A stretch of 64,000 nt of DNA from the NCBI GenBank assembly GCA_000421085.1, contig ATWE01000019.1, positions 1 to 64,000 of the forward strand. The letters are read 5' to 3'. A program made the position numbers and the translations under genes. Below are positions 18,978 through 27,385 of this stretch, one piece after another (the first letter of the stretch is position 1; each line of letters starts with the position of its first letter). Below the pieces are notes generated by a model. The model was not told where the DNA came from and ran no database searches. It worked only from the letters and a program-made list of their open reading frames with translations. The DNA is from Ensifer sp. USDA 6670. GTDB lineage: Bacteria > Pseudomonadota > Alphaproteobacteria > Rhizobiales > Rhizobiaceae.

Positions 18978-19931
18978 ATGTCTATCCTCGCAGTGGCCCT
19001 CAATCCGACCATTGACGTTACCAGCCAGGTCGAGCGAGTGCGTCCGACCATCAAGATCCGCACCCATGACGAACGGCAGCGACCGGGCGGCGGCGGGGTC
19101 AACGTCGCACGCGTCATTGCCGAGCTCGGCGGCGAGCCGGAGTTGCTCATCCTCGCCGGCGGCGCGACTGGCGCGATGCTCAAAGATGCCCTTGCAACAT
19201 CTCCGATCCGGCTTCATATCGTGCCGGTAGCAGGACTGACGCGTATTGCTTTCATGGTGCGGGAAGAGGAAACCGGGCTGGAATATCGCTTTGTTCCCGA
19301 GGGTCCGGAAGTCACGCCGAGCGAGGTCGCGAAGGCTCTCGAGGTCGTCGAAAGGTTCAGAGGCGGCTTCGTCGTAGCCAGCGGGAGCCTGCCGCGCAAT
19401 GCCCCCGAGGACACCTATGCTGAAATAGCTCGTATAACCAAGAGAACCGGTGCCAAGTTCATCCTTGATGGCCCTGGGGCGACATTGCGCAGTACCCTGG
19501 GCAATGCACCGGTGTTCCTCGTCAAGCCGAGCATCGAGGAGCTGGAAACACTGGCCGGACAGCCTCTAGATGAGAATGGGGTTGCACAAGCCGCATCGGC
19601 TTTGGTGAAGAACGCTGCGGCCGAGTTTGTAGCGGTCACGATGGGCCGCGAGGGCGCACTCCTCGCTGGAGCTTTCGGAATTTTGCGCCTCCCGTCGAAG
19701 CATGTCGTGGCCAAGACAACCGTGGGGGCCGGCGACAGCTTCGTCGGCGCACTCACTTGGTTCTTGGCAGAAGGCAGATCCATCGAAGAGGCGTTCCGGT
19801 TTGGTGTCGCGGCGGGAGCAGCTGCCGTTATGGCACTCGGAACCGAGCTATGCCGACGCGAGGACGTGTTCACGATTTTCAGGGAGGCGAAACTGTCGCC
19901 GAGCGTGCCATCAGGCAGGTCCGTCGGATGA
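18978..19931 (+). CDS. pfkB: PfkB-family sugar kinase, probably 6-phosphofructokinase II
   Basis: This 317-residue protein is of the ribokinase/PfkB superfamily. The N-terminal LNPTIDVTSQVERVRPTIK and PGGGGVNVARVIAELGG motifs are those of phosphofructokinase-2, and the C-terminal VGAGDSFVGAL carries the catalytic Asp and anion hole. 1-phosphofructokinase or tagatose-6-phosphate kinase activity is possible. ATG 18978 has AGGTGGA upstream. The stop overlaps the next start as ATGA, coupling a glycolytic kinase to a transport gene. Rhizobia usually lack PfkA, so this could supply Embden-Meyerhof flux under microoxia (inference). Confidence 0.85.
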   Translation: MSILAVALNPTIDVTSQVERVRPTIKIRTHDERQRPGGGGVNVARVIAELGGEPELLILAGGATGAMLKDALATSPIRLHIVPVAGLTRIAFMVREEETGLEYRFVPEGPEVTPSEVAKALEVVERFRGGFVVASGSLPRNAPEDTYAEIARITKRTGAKFILDGPGATLRSTLGNAPVFLVKPSIEELETLAGQPLDENGVAQAASALVKNAAAEFVAVTMGREGALLAGAFGILRLPSKHVVAKTTVGAGDSFVGALTWFLAEGRSIEEAFRFGVAAGAAAVMALGTELCRREDVFTIFREAKLSPSVPSGRSVG

Positions 19932-20917
19932 TCGAATTTTGGTCCATAGCACGGCGACTCTTCGCGATCGGGTTTGCGGCGGAACTATGGGCACTTGGAA
20001 CGACCGCCGTCTGGGCGCAGGATCTTACGATACGGATCGGCCATTTCCCCAATGTGACGCACGCGCAGGCGCTGGTTGCCAGGAACTTCGAACGGCAGGG
20101 TCGGAGTTGGTTCGCTAATCGGCTCGGTCCGAAGATCAGAGTCGAGTGGTACGCCTACAATGCCGGTCCGAGTGCCATGGAAGCGATCTTCGCCGAGAGC
20201 ATTGACCTGACCTACGTCGGACCGAATCCGGCGATCAATGCCTATGCGCGTTCGGCAGGAAAAGAGGTTCGTATCATCGCCGGCGCGGTTAACGGCGGCT
20301 CTGCGCTCGTCGTGCAGCCCGATGAGAACCTTGCCACGGCGGCGGACTTTCGCGGCAAGCGGATCGGCACACCGCAATTCGGAAATACTCAGGACATCGC
20401 GGCGCGCGCTTGGCTTGCAGCGGGCGGATTGAGGATCACCCAGGCCGGCGGCGACGCCTATGTCGTTCCGACCGCCAACCCGGAGCAATTGTCACTCTTC
20501 AAGACCAGACAGCTCGATGCCGTCTGGACCGTTGAGCCCTGGGTTTCTCGGCTCGAAATGGAGGCAAGCGGTGAGATACTCGTCGAGGAAAAGGAAGCAG
20601 TTACGACGGTGCTCGTCGCGCGCGCAGCCTTCCTGGCGGGGCACCGCGATCTCGTTCGACGCTTCGTCGAGGCTCATCGCGAGCTCAGTGACTGGATGAA
20701 GCAGCACCCGCAGGAGGCGCAGTGGATGATCCGCGACGAACTGAAGGCATCGTTTCGTGTTAACATGACGGCGAAGCTCATCGCCCTGACATGGACGCGC
20801 ATGTCGATCACCACTGAGGTTTCGATCACCGCCTTACGGACCTTCGTGGCGAACGCTCAGCAAGTTGGCTTCCTGCGGGCAATGCCGGAACTGTCGAGCC
20901 TCATTGAGGTGCCCTGA
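19928..20917 (+). CDS. ABC importer substrate-binding protein (SsuA/TauA/NrtA type)
   Basis: This 329-residue protein has a signal peptide ending near VWAQD. It is followed by the family opening LTIRIGHFPNVTHAQALVA and the ligand-cleft segments DLTYVGPNPAINAYA and FRGKRIGTPQFGNTQDI. It belongs to the periplasmic NMT1/SsuA-like group that binds sulfonates, taurine, nitrate or thiamine precursors. The exact ligand is not predictable here. It overlaps pfkB by 4 bases and the ATPase gene by 1 base (TGATG). Confidence 0.85.
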   Translation: MIEFWSIARRLFAIGFAAELWALGTTAVWAQDLTIRIGHFPNVTHAQALVARNFERQGRSWFANRLGPKIRVEWYAYNAGPSAMEAIFAESIDLTYVGPNPAINAYARSAGKEVRIIAGAVNGGSALVVQPDENLATAADFRGKRIGTPQFGNTQDIAARAWLAAGGLRITQAGGDAYVVPTANPEQLSLFKTRQLDAVWTVEPWVSRLEMEASGEILVEEKEAVTTVLVARAAFLAGHRDLVRRFVEAHRELSDWMKQHPQEAQWMIRDELKASFRVNMTAKLIALTWTRMSITTEVSITALRTFVANAQQVGFLRAMPELSSLIEVP

Positions 20918-21744
20918 TGCTTGATCAAGTCCACGACTACGACGACTCGAAGTCGCTTACGGTCACCGCGGCAACAAGCAAGCTCGTCGTCGAGGGCGTG
21001 TCGAAGTGGTTCCGCACGCCGCGAGCAACCGTGCATGCGCTCGACAACGTCTCGATGCAGGTTTCGGACGGCGAGGTCGTCTGCGTCGTTGGCCCGAGCG
21101 GCTGCGGGAAGTCGACCCTTCTCGACATCATAGCCGGATTGACCAAGCCCGATGCCGGCCGTGTCCTTGCCGACGGTCATCCGGTGACCGGTCCCGGTCG
21201 GCAGCGACTGGTCGTGTTCCAGGAGCCGTCGCTGTTTCCCTGGCTGGACGTTTTCGGCAATGTCATGTTCGGCCTGGGGCTTTGCCCCGAACTCAGCAGC
21301 GTCGAGCGGCGCGAGATCGCCCACCGATATCTCGCCTTGGTGGGCCTCGAGAAATTTGAGCGGGCGCACGTGCACGAATTGTCGGGTGGAATGAAGCAGC
21401 GCGTAGCCTTGGCGCGGGCGCTTGCCCCCGATCCGCAGGTGCTGCTGATGGACGAGCCATTCGGGGCACTCGACGCGATGACGCGCGAGCACCTCTACGA
21501 CGATATTCAGCGCATCTGGAGCGACAGCTGCAAGACGATCGTGTTCGTCACGCACAATATGCGCGAGGCGGCCTGCCTGGTAGATCGCGTCCTGCTGATG
21601 TCGAAGGCGCCCGGAAAGATCATCCAGGGCTTCGACATTCCCCTGCCACGTCCACGTAGCATCTACGATGTGGAACTCGTCAGCCACGCTGGGCGCATCG
21701 CCGACTCGCTTCGTGGCACAGTCGGAGGTGGGGTGCCAGAATGA
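20917..21744 (+). CDS. ABC importer ATP-binding protein (SsuB/TauB type)
   Basis: This 275-residue ATPase has Walker A GPSGCGKST, the Q-loop in VVFQEPSLFPWLDVFGNV (typical of the nitrate/sulfonate/taurine branch), signature LSGGMKQRVALARAL, Walker B VLLMDEPFGALD and switch VTHNMREA. It begins inside the stop codon of the binding-protein gene and overlaps the permease gene by 4 bases, so the transporter is made as a coupled unit. Confidence 0.9.
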   Translation: MLDQVHDYDDSKSLTVTAATSKLVVEGVSKWFRTPRATVHALDNVSMQVSDGEVVCVVGPSGCGKSTLLDIIAGLTKPDAGRVLADGHPVTGPGRQRLVVFQEPSLFPWLDVFGNVMFGLGLCPELSSVERREIAHRYLALVGLEKFERAHVHELSGGMKQRVALARALAPDPQVLLMDEPFGALDAMTREHLYDDIQRIWSDSCKTIVFVTHNMREAACLVDRVLLMSKAPGKIIQGFDIPLPRPRSIYDVELVSHAGRIADSLRGTVGGGVPE

Positions 21745-22559
21745 AGCGTTTTGTCATTGTATCGGCCTTCTTCACCATGCTGCTGGTCGTCTGGGAGTTG
21801 GCGTCGGAAAGCGGGCGCTGGTCACCGGTGCTATTTCCCTCTGTCGTGAGCGTCGCCCAATATCTTTGGGGCGCCATGATGGACGGCACGCTTTTCGAAG
21901 CGATCAGGGTCACCCTGCAACGGCTTCTGGTCGGCTATATGATCGGCGTTGCGATCGGCTTGCCTCTCGGCGTGCTCGCGAGCTCCTCGCAGATTTCGGA
22001 GGACACGCTTGGCGCGCTCGCACTTGGCTTGCAAACATTGCCGAGTGTCTGTTGGGTGCCCTTCGCCGTACTTTGGTTCGGGCAAACCGAAGGCGCGATG
22101 CTCTTCGTTGTCGTAATGGGAACCGTATGGTCGGTGATCATCGCGACCAATCATGGTGCCCGCACGATCCCGCCGATATACGCCCGGGCGGCGCGAACGA
22201 TGGGATCGGAGGGGCTACATCTTTGGACCATGGTGATGCTGCCAGCTTCGTTACCGTTCCTGGTCAGCGGCATGAAGCAGGGTTGGGCATTTGCGTGGCG
22301 ATCGCTTATGGCGGCGGAAATTTTTGTCACGATTCTGACAGGTTTTGGCCTCGGCCAATTGCTCCATTACGGACGCGAGTTGAATGCGATGGACCAGGTG
22401 ATCGGGGCAATGGTGGTCATCGTGCTGATTGGACTGCTGGCGGATCGAATTCTCTTTGCGCCCTGGGAGCGCTTCCTGCATCGACGCTGGGGAACGAACG
22501 TGAGGGCAAGGATGCTTCGACCTGCCTGCACGCGAACTCGGTGCGATTTTCACTCCTAA
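21741..22559 (+). CDS. ABC importer permease (SsuC/TauC type)
   Basis: This 272-residue membrane protein has about six transmembrane segments. It carries the EAA coupling loop around residues 140-170 (ARAARTMGSEGLHLWTMVMLPASLPFLVSGMKQG), matching BPD_transp_1 permeases of the SsuC group. Start and stop are clear, and the gene ends the CBS-pfkB-ABC operon. It converges with the SDR remnant 26 bases further on; no clear terminator is seen between them. Confidence 0.9.
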   Translation: MKRFVIVSAFFTMLLVVWELASESGRWSPVLFPSVVSVAQYLWGAMMDGTLFEAIRVTLQRLLVGYMIGVAIGLPLGVLASSSQISEDTLGALALGLQTLPSVCWVPFAVLWFGQTEGAMLFVVVMGTVWSVIIATNHGARTIPPIYARAARTMGSEGLHLWTMVMLPASLPFLVSGMKQGWAFAWRSLMAAEIFVTILTGFGLGQLLHYGRELNAMDQVIGAMVVIVLIGLLADRILFAPWERFLHRRWGTNVRARMLRPACTRTRCDFHS

Positions 22560-22585
22560 TGGCAATGGTATCTCGTCGATTGATC

Positions 22586-23279
22586 TCATTGGTCTGATTG
22601 GGCCACGTAAGCGCCATCGACGGGTACAATTGCGCCCGTCACGAATGAGGCAAGTGGCGAGCAGAGCCAGACGATCAGCTCCGCTAACTCTTCTGGTTTG
22701 CCGATACGCCCTATTGGATGTAGCGGATCCATGAGTTTCCGCGTCGTCCTGGCTCCGCCGCTGGTTTGAGCCACAACCGAGTCGAGCATTCGTGTATCGA
22801 TGCCGCCGGGACATACCGCATTCACGCGAATGCCTTGCTTGCCGTACTCCAAAGCAGCGTTTTTCGCCAGCCCGTTGATCGCATGCTTGGATGCTACGTA
22901 AGGCGACAGGCGGCCGGGAAAACCTATAATCCCTGCGACCGAGGCGACATTGACGATCGCCCCTCCACCAGTGTTGAGCATCTGACCGATCTCAGCCTTA
23001 AGGCAGAGAAACACGCCTCTGGCGTTTACCGACATTACGGTGTCATAATTCTCCAGCGCTTGCTCCGAGAGAGGCGCAACGCGACCTTCGACACCGGCAT
23101 TGTTGCACGCACAATCGAGACTTCCATACACCTCACGTGCCCTGTTGATGAGCAGCTTGACGTCCCCAGGCTGGGAAATGTCGGCCTTTACAAAAACGGC
23201 TTCACCACCTGACTCCCGTATAAGAGTGGCCGTCTCGTCTCCACCATCTGTGTTGACGTCGGACACAACGACGCGGGCG
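22586..23279 (-). pseudogene. C-terminal part of a short-chain dehydrogenase, N-terminus displaced
   Basis: Reading leftward from about 23279, RVVVSDVNTDGGDETA begins in the second beta strand of a Rossmann fold. It is followed by CNNAGVEG, NVASVAGIIG, the catalytic YVASKHAINGLAKN (Y-x3-K) and a normal C-terminus. The first strand with the TGxxxGIG cofactor loop is absent upstream, where an in-frame stop occurs within four codons. That missing segment is found 220 bases away on the opposite strand (23500-23589). A GTG at 23266 could start a truncated, cofactor-defective product. Confidence 0.75.
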
Positions 23280-23424
23280 CTGCGCGGTCATCCCCGACAT
23301 GTTCAGGACATGCGAGCAGTCGACAGCGCAGACTTGTACGCGACGGTTTCGGAAGGGCAACGGCTGGATTTCTCCATGTGACTCTTTACGCGCGCCCGCG
23401 CGAGCGGGTTCAATCAGCATCACT

Positions 23425-23438
23425 TTGACCCTCATCAA
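23425..23438. promoter_or_regulatory. FixK/FNR-type box upstream of the SDR N-terminal fragment
   Basis: TTGACCCTCATCAA fits the consensus and ends 61 bases before the ATG at 23500, the same spacing as at the usp, CBS and DegP genes. It lies inside the segment that appears to have been inverted. Confidence 0.72.
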
Positions 23439-23499
23439 TGACCCAATCAGGCACGGGCGTAATCTCCATAGCTGTTGCGCAAGCTCTGGTGGAATCCCC

Positions 23500-23589
23500 A
23501 TGAACATCGTTTCACGAAAGGTGGCGCTGGTTACTGGCGCGGCCGCTGGTATCGGGAGAGCGACCGCGATCAAATTCTCGAAGGAGGGC
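23500..23589 (+). pseudogene. N-terminal fragment of the short-chain dehydrogenase
   Basis: ATG 23500 opens with VALVTGAAAGIGRATAIKF and reaches SKEG, the standard start of an SDR with the TGxxxGIG NAD(P) loop. After codon 30 the similarity stops and unrelated residues follow to a stop at 23676. It ends exactly where the minus-strand fragment begins (KEG here, then ARVVVSDVN there), so together they make one complete SDR. Confidence 0.7.
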
Positions 23590-23879
23590 ACTGCACCAGC
23601 TGTTGCGTATTACCGCGAAGCGGGCCCCCTGTACCTCTGTCTTCCAGATCCGTTCGACGAGGTAACGCGCGATTGAGGTATTCAAGCACGGGCACTGCGT
23701 GTCTACGGCCGTAGTGTATCCACTCGCTTCCGACGTTATATTCCGCTCAGCCGGTGCTGGCTTGGACCGATCCGGTCACGGGCGAGGTAACCGGCGCATT
23801 TCTTCTGCCCAGGTCGACGGGATGCTATCACTGGATCGTCAATAGATAGCCCGCTGGAGTGTGGGATCAGGGAGTTCTA

Positions 23880-24240
23880 CAAGGCATTCCCATCGTCGTC
23901 ATCGACGAAGATTATGAAGGCGAGAACGCGGCGGGGCGGGGAATGCGAAGCCGCCTCGCGCAGGCGAGCGAAGGGGAAGGGGCAGGTCACCTACAAGGAT
24001 GCTCGCCGCCTCGTCAATGTCTTCAATACTGAGTCTTGCTGGGTGATCTCAGTCGACGGCGTGGAAGACAGTACAACCCCGATGGCAGGTTCTCGCCGAG
24101 GTGCTCGCCGCAAAAAGATCGAGGAACGACCAGTTGCCGATTTTCCTTTGCGGTGACGGGACGACAGCTGAGATGGTGCCCGCGAAGGTATTGCACCACC
24201 AATGCCTTCATGCCGCATGGAAGACGGGGTTGGGTCATCG
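23880..24240 (+). pseudogene. Remnant of an Orn/Lys/Arg decarboxylase N-terminal region
   Basis: Three short stretches in different frames match the N-terminal wing domain of basic amino-acid decarboxylases. They are IPIVVIDEDYEGENAAGRGMR (from 23886), YKDARRLVNVFNTESCWVIS with VDGVEDSTT (from 23992), and LAAKRSRNDQLPIFLCGD with TAEMVPAKVLHH (from 24104). The PLP-binding catalytic domain is absent, so this is a deletion remnant with at least two frameshifts. I see nothing recognisable between 23677 and 23880. Confidence 0.62.
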
Positions 24241-24339
24241 GAGATGCGTTGTCACGCCCTCGGGTCGGGCGCTTATCCCGCGCCTGTCGAACCTTTCCTG
24301 TCCCCCACATCGAGACGGTTGGCAAAGAGCACAACCAAT

Positions 24340-24731
24340 AAGCGGTTCTAGGCGCTCGAGCCATCGCTTCCTCCAAATAGTCCGCCACAAGCGGCGTACC
24401 GAGCAGGTATGAAGTGGTCCGGTCGTTTTGGGCCTCGGCGGCTTAGGCGCGAATGCTCTCCCAATCTTCGACACTGCCATCTCCACGCCCGAGCCAGGAC
24501 AACGCAACGAGGTCGATCTGCTCATCCTCGTTCAATCGGATTTCAGGCTTTCAAGTAAGCTTTCGACCGGATCGCCCGGCTGGTCTTCCAGCACCGACAC
24601 ATCATGTCGGTCACTGGCATTGGATGCCGCACCGACTCCGTCACCACATTCTCGGCATCGAATTCGCGTGCCTTGATGATGAGGTAAGGCACCTTTTCCG
24701 GCGAGATCGACAGGTTCGAGGCCTCACTCAT
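24340..24731 (-). pseudogene. Broken DUF3775-family gene
   Basis: From ATG 24731 the minus strand reads SEASNLSISPEKVPYLIIKAREFDAENVV, then loses frame. The continuation NEDEQIDLVALSWLGRGDGSVEDWESIRA is found in another frame with in-frame stop codons before and after it, followed by TSYLLGTPLVADYLEEAMA. This matches the DUF3775 protein pattern as I know it. Its function is unknown. The left end is approximate. A one-mismatch FixK-like box lies 115 bases upstream. Confidence 0.65.
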
Positions 24732-24846
24732 CTCCAAGTCTCCAATTCTGAAAAACCGGACTTCGATGTCTGATCCGCGCACGTTTGGTTAATCGCGAGA
24801 GCAGCCGGGTAAACACTCATCTTACGTTCATCGCACCCCCCATTCA

Positions 24847-24860
24847 TTGATTCGCATCAT
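24847..24860. promoter_or_regulatory. Near-consensus FixK/FNR-type box
   Basis: TTGATTCGCATCAT has one mismatch at the last base. -10-like hexamers lie at the class II spacing on both sides: TAAGAT (24824-24819, minus strand, toward the DUF3775 remnant) and CATGAT (24883-24888, plus strand, toward the kinase gene). Confidence 0.5.
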
Positions 24861-24983
24861 TGAAGGGGTACCTGATGGGATTCATGATGATCTAAAATTC
24901 GGTAGAGAACTGGGGCAGTCGAAGTGGCAGCAATTGGAGTTCGCGAGGCAATGTCCCCACGCCAAGAACGATGAGGCGAAAAC

Positions 24984-26501
24984 ATGCTTGCCGAAGATCA
25001 ATCGGAGGTCATCAAGTTTCTTCACGAACTTCGCGGTGCTACTGCGGTCGAGAGGATCGAGACGCACATCTCCTATGTTTTCCTGGTCGGTGACCGTGCA
25101 TTTAAGATGAAGCGCGCGGTCAAGCTGCCCTATGTGGATTTCTCGACTCCGGGGCTGAGGCTCGCGGCCTGCGAGAAGGAGGTCGCGCTGAACGCGGTCA
25201 CTGCACCTGGTCTTTACCTCGGGGTTCGGAAAATCATGCGCGGAAAAAACGGGCGGCTCGGTTTCGATGACGGAGACGAGCTTATCGATGCCGCTGTGGA
25301 AATGGTTCGTTTCAATCAGGATGTCCTGTTCGACCGGATGGCCGTTGACGGTCGGCTTACCGCCGAGCTCATGACCCGGGCAGCCCGCACGATCGCCCGT
25401 TTTCATCGTGGTTCTCCGACCGTTCACCAGGGCTCCGGTTCTGTGAACATTGCCGGCGTACTTCGCATCAACGCTGCCGGTTTTGCAACCAGCCGGGTCT
25501 TCGGAGCCGACGAGCTTGAGGATTTCAACCGTGCGTTCGAGAATAGGCTCACGGCTCACGCATCACTGCTCGATGCTCGCGAGGTTGCCGGCAAGGTCAG
25601 GAGGTGCCATGGCGATCTGCATCTGCGAAACATTTGCATGATCAACCACGAGCCCCGGCTCTTCGATTGCATCGAGTTCAACGATCAGATCGCCACCGTC
25701 GATACGCTTTACGACCTTGCCTTTCTTCTAATGGACCTGTGGCACCGTGGCTTCCCCGAGTTCGCGAATCTGGTTGCCAACCGATATCTTGATGAAACGG
25801 ATGACGACGAGGGCTTCGTGCTGTTGCCCTATTTTATGGCCATACGCGCGGCGGTAAGGGCCCACGTCATCGCCACGCAGGTCGAGGAAAGCAGCGCCGC
25901 GGCCACGGACAAACTCGTCGCCGAGGCGCGCTCCTATTTCGACCTCGCTCGTTCTCTGATCGTGATGAAGCCGGCGCGTTTGATCGTGATCGGCGGCCTC
26001 AGCGGCTCAGGCAAAACGACGGTGGCAGAGATCTTGGCACCACAGTTTGGGTCGCCACCAGGAGCGCGGATCGTCGAAAGCGACCGCATTCGCAAGGCAA
26101 TGCACGGCGTTCAAGCCGAGGAAAGGCTTGGACCAGCCGCCTATCGCCCGGAAGTCTCGGAGAAAGTTTATGGCGAGATGGCGCGCCGCACCCTCGCGAT
26201 CCTGCGCGTCGGCGGCTCAGTCGTCGCCGATGCGGTGTTCGACAGAGAGGCAAACCGGGCGCGCATAGCCGTTGCGCGCGAGGCCGGCGTGCCATGCACG
26301 GCCGTCTGGCTCGACGCGAAAGCGTCACTACTGCGCCGGCGCGTGGCTTCAAGGACTGTCAGTCCCTCCGATGCCGACTTGGAGGTGCTCGCGCGACAGC
26401 TAGTCGCCGACACAAATGGCATCACATGGCAACGCGTCGATGCTGATCGAGATGCGCATGAGATTGCCCGCGTGATACTTGAGCTGCAGTGTGGTTCATA
26501 G
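24984..26501 (+). CDS. Bifunctional APH-like kinase / P-loop ATPase (COG2187-COG0645 fusion)
   Basis: This 505-residue cytoplasmic protein has two domains. Residues 1-330 are an aminoglycoside-phosphotransferase-like kinase with catalytic CHGDLHLRNICM and the metal-binding LFDCIEFNDQIATVDTLYDL. Residues 335-505 are a zeta-toxin/gluconate-kinase-like P-loop domain with Walker A GGLSGSGKTT and a later DAVFDREANRA segment. The physiological substrate of this fusion is unknown. The gene is intact between two pseudogenes, which suggests selection. The weak FixK-like box at 24847 may drive it. Confidence 0.83.
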   Translation: MLAEDQSEVIKFLHELRGATAVERIETHISYVFLVGDRAFKMKRAVKLPYVDFSTPGLRLAACEKEVALNAVTAPGLYLGVRKIMRGKNGRLGFDDGDELIDAAVEMVRFNQDVLFDRMAVDGRLTAELMTRAARTIARFHRGSPTVHQGSGSVNIAGVLRINAAGFATSRVFGADELEDFNRAFENRLTAHASLLDAREVAGKVRRCHGDLHLRNICMINHEPRLFDCIEFNDQIATVDTLYDLAFLLMDLWHRGFPEFANLVANRYLDETDDDEGFVLLPYFMAIRAAVRAHVIATQVEESSAAATDKLVAEARSYFDLARSLIVMKPARLIVIGGLSGSGKTTVAEILAPQFGSPPGARIVESDRIRKAMHGVQAEERLGPAAYRPEVSEKVYGEMARRTLAILRVGGSVVADAVFDREANRARIAVAREAGVPCTAVWLDAKASLLRRRVASRTVSPSDADLEVLARQLVADTNGITWQRVDADRDAHEIARVILELQCGS

Positions 26502-26517
26502 AGACAGGAGGTCTGAC

Positions 26518-26923
26518 TCATTGGGTTGTGGTTCGGATGGGCGGACGGCGCCGTCGCGGCGTTCGGCCCGAATAGCGCGTGGCGCTCGTTCGCATCGTCA
26601 CCCCGGACAGTTCCCGCACTGCCTGATCTGCCGCCGAACGCTGGAAATGCCGGTCGATCATGCCGCTCAAAGTGACCAGGCCCTTTCGCACCTTGAGCTG
26701 GATCTCGTTCGGCTCTGTGATAGATGCTCGCCAGGCCAGCATTTTCAGGACGCGGCTCGCGATCTCGTCGTCGGCAGTCTTCTTGTGTTCCGGCAGCCGT
26801 ACCTCGATACCGTCCGCGATAGCGCGAACGCCCCTTATCCTTTGGACTGCCTGGACCGGCTTGTTTTTCCGTATGGCTGAGCACGTGACCCGTTAAGGTC
26901 ACGATGCCATCCTCGTCGTTCAT
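26518..26923 (-). pseudogene. Broken BON-domain (OsmY-like) gene
   Basis: ATG 26923 starts NDEDGIVTLTGHVLSHTEKQA, a BON repeat. The frame then shifts by one, and the sequence continues as VQAVQRIRGVRAIADGIEV and EIASRVLKMLAW in the frame used by the second BON repeat (NEIQLKVRKGLVTLSGMIDRHFQ). After RELSGV the ending is degraded. The first shift, near 26870, leaves no full product. BON proteins of this kind are phospholipid-binding stress proteins. A FixK-like box at 26999 has AATAAT at the expected -10 position toward this gene. Confidence 0.7.
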
Positions 26924-26998
26924 CGTCTCACCCTTGACACAAAGGCGCCCTTCGAAAAACCGCAAGTTTATTATTGGCGATCTTCCGGACGTCAGTCA

Positions 26999-27012
26999 TT
27001 GAGGAATATCAA
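26999..27012. promoter_or_regulatory. Relaxed FixK/FNR-type box near the BON pseudogene
   Basis: TTGAGGAATATCAA keeps the TTGA-N6-TCAA core but has G at the fifth base. AATAAT (26975-26970, minus strand) is within one base of the class II -10 position toward the broken BON gene. Confidence 0.5.
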
Positions 27013-27282
27013 ACCGAAGGGGCGTCAAGACGGAGGTCGGCGTGCTCATCCGAGAGACCGAAAGTAGCCGCGAGTTCCTCGGCAGTATGGGGTTTCTGCA
27101 ATTCATCTTCCGCATCCGTGGTTCCTTGTCAGCGTTTCGGCACGCCTCAGTCGGCGTTTCCTGGAAGAACGGTCACGCTCTTTCTTCCATGCCCTGCACG
27201 TTGGCCGCCCCTGGCGGTGACAGTGGTGAATGATCCTGTCGGGCAAGGAAGGTCAATTCATCGATTTTGCTATCGCTTCCGA

Positions 27283-27296
27283 TTGAGCCGCATCAA
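27283..27296. promoter_or_regulatory. Relaxed FixK/FNR-type box near the ABC exporter pseudogene
   Basis: TTGAGCCGCATCAA keeps the core with G at base five. TACAAT lies at 27325-27330, six bases further than the class II spacing, so the promoter assignment is weak. Confidence 0.4.
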
Positions 27297-27385
27297 TTTC
27301 TCAGTCGATCCACGTGATACACGATACAATCGTTTCGAAAATAGATGTGCTCAACATAGACAGACCGTGAGCCCGGGAGGACGCG

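Larger units (their letters stand above)
26924..27385. other. Intergenic stretch with two FixK-like boxes
   Basis: The stretch holds the relaxed boxes at 26999 and 27283. A short minus-strand frame at about 27130-27030 (ELQKPHTAEELAATFGLSDE) looks coding in composition but has no start or neighbour, and I cannot assign it. Nothing else is recognisable. Confidence 0.4.

Noticed and set aside
18231-19217. Minus-strand open frame of 328 codons
   Set aside because: It is antisense to the CBS gene and the start of pfkB, both well supported, and its Ser/Thr/Pro/Arg-rich composition is that of a shadow frame.
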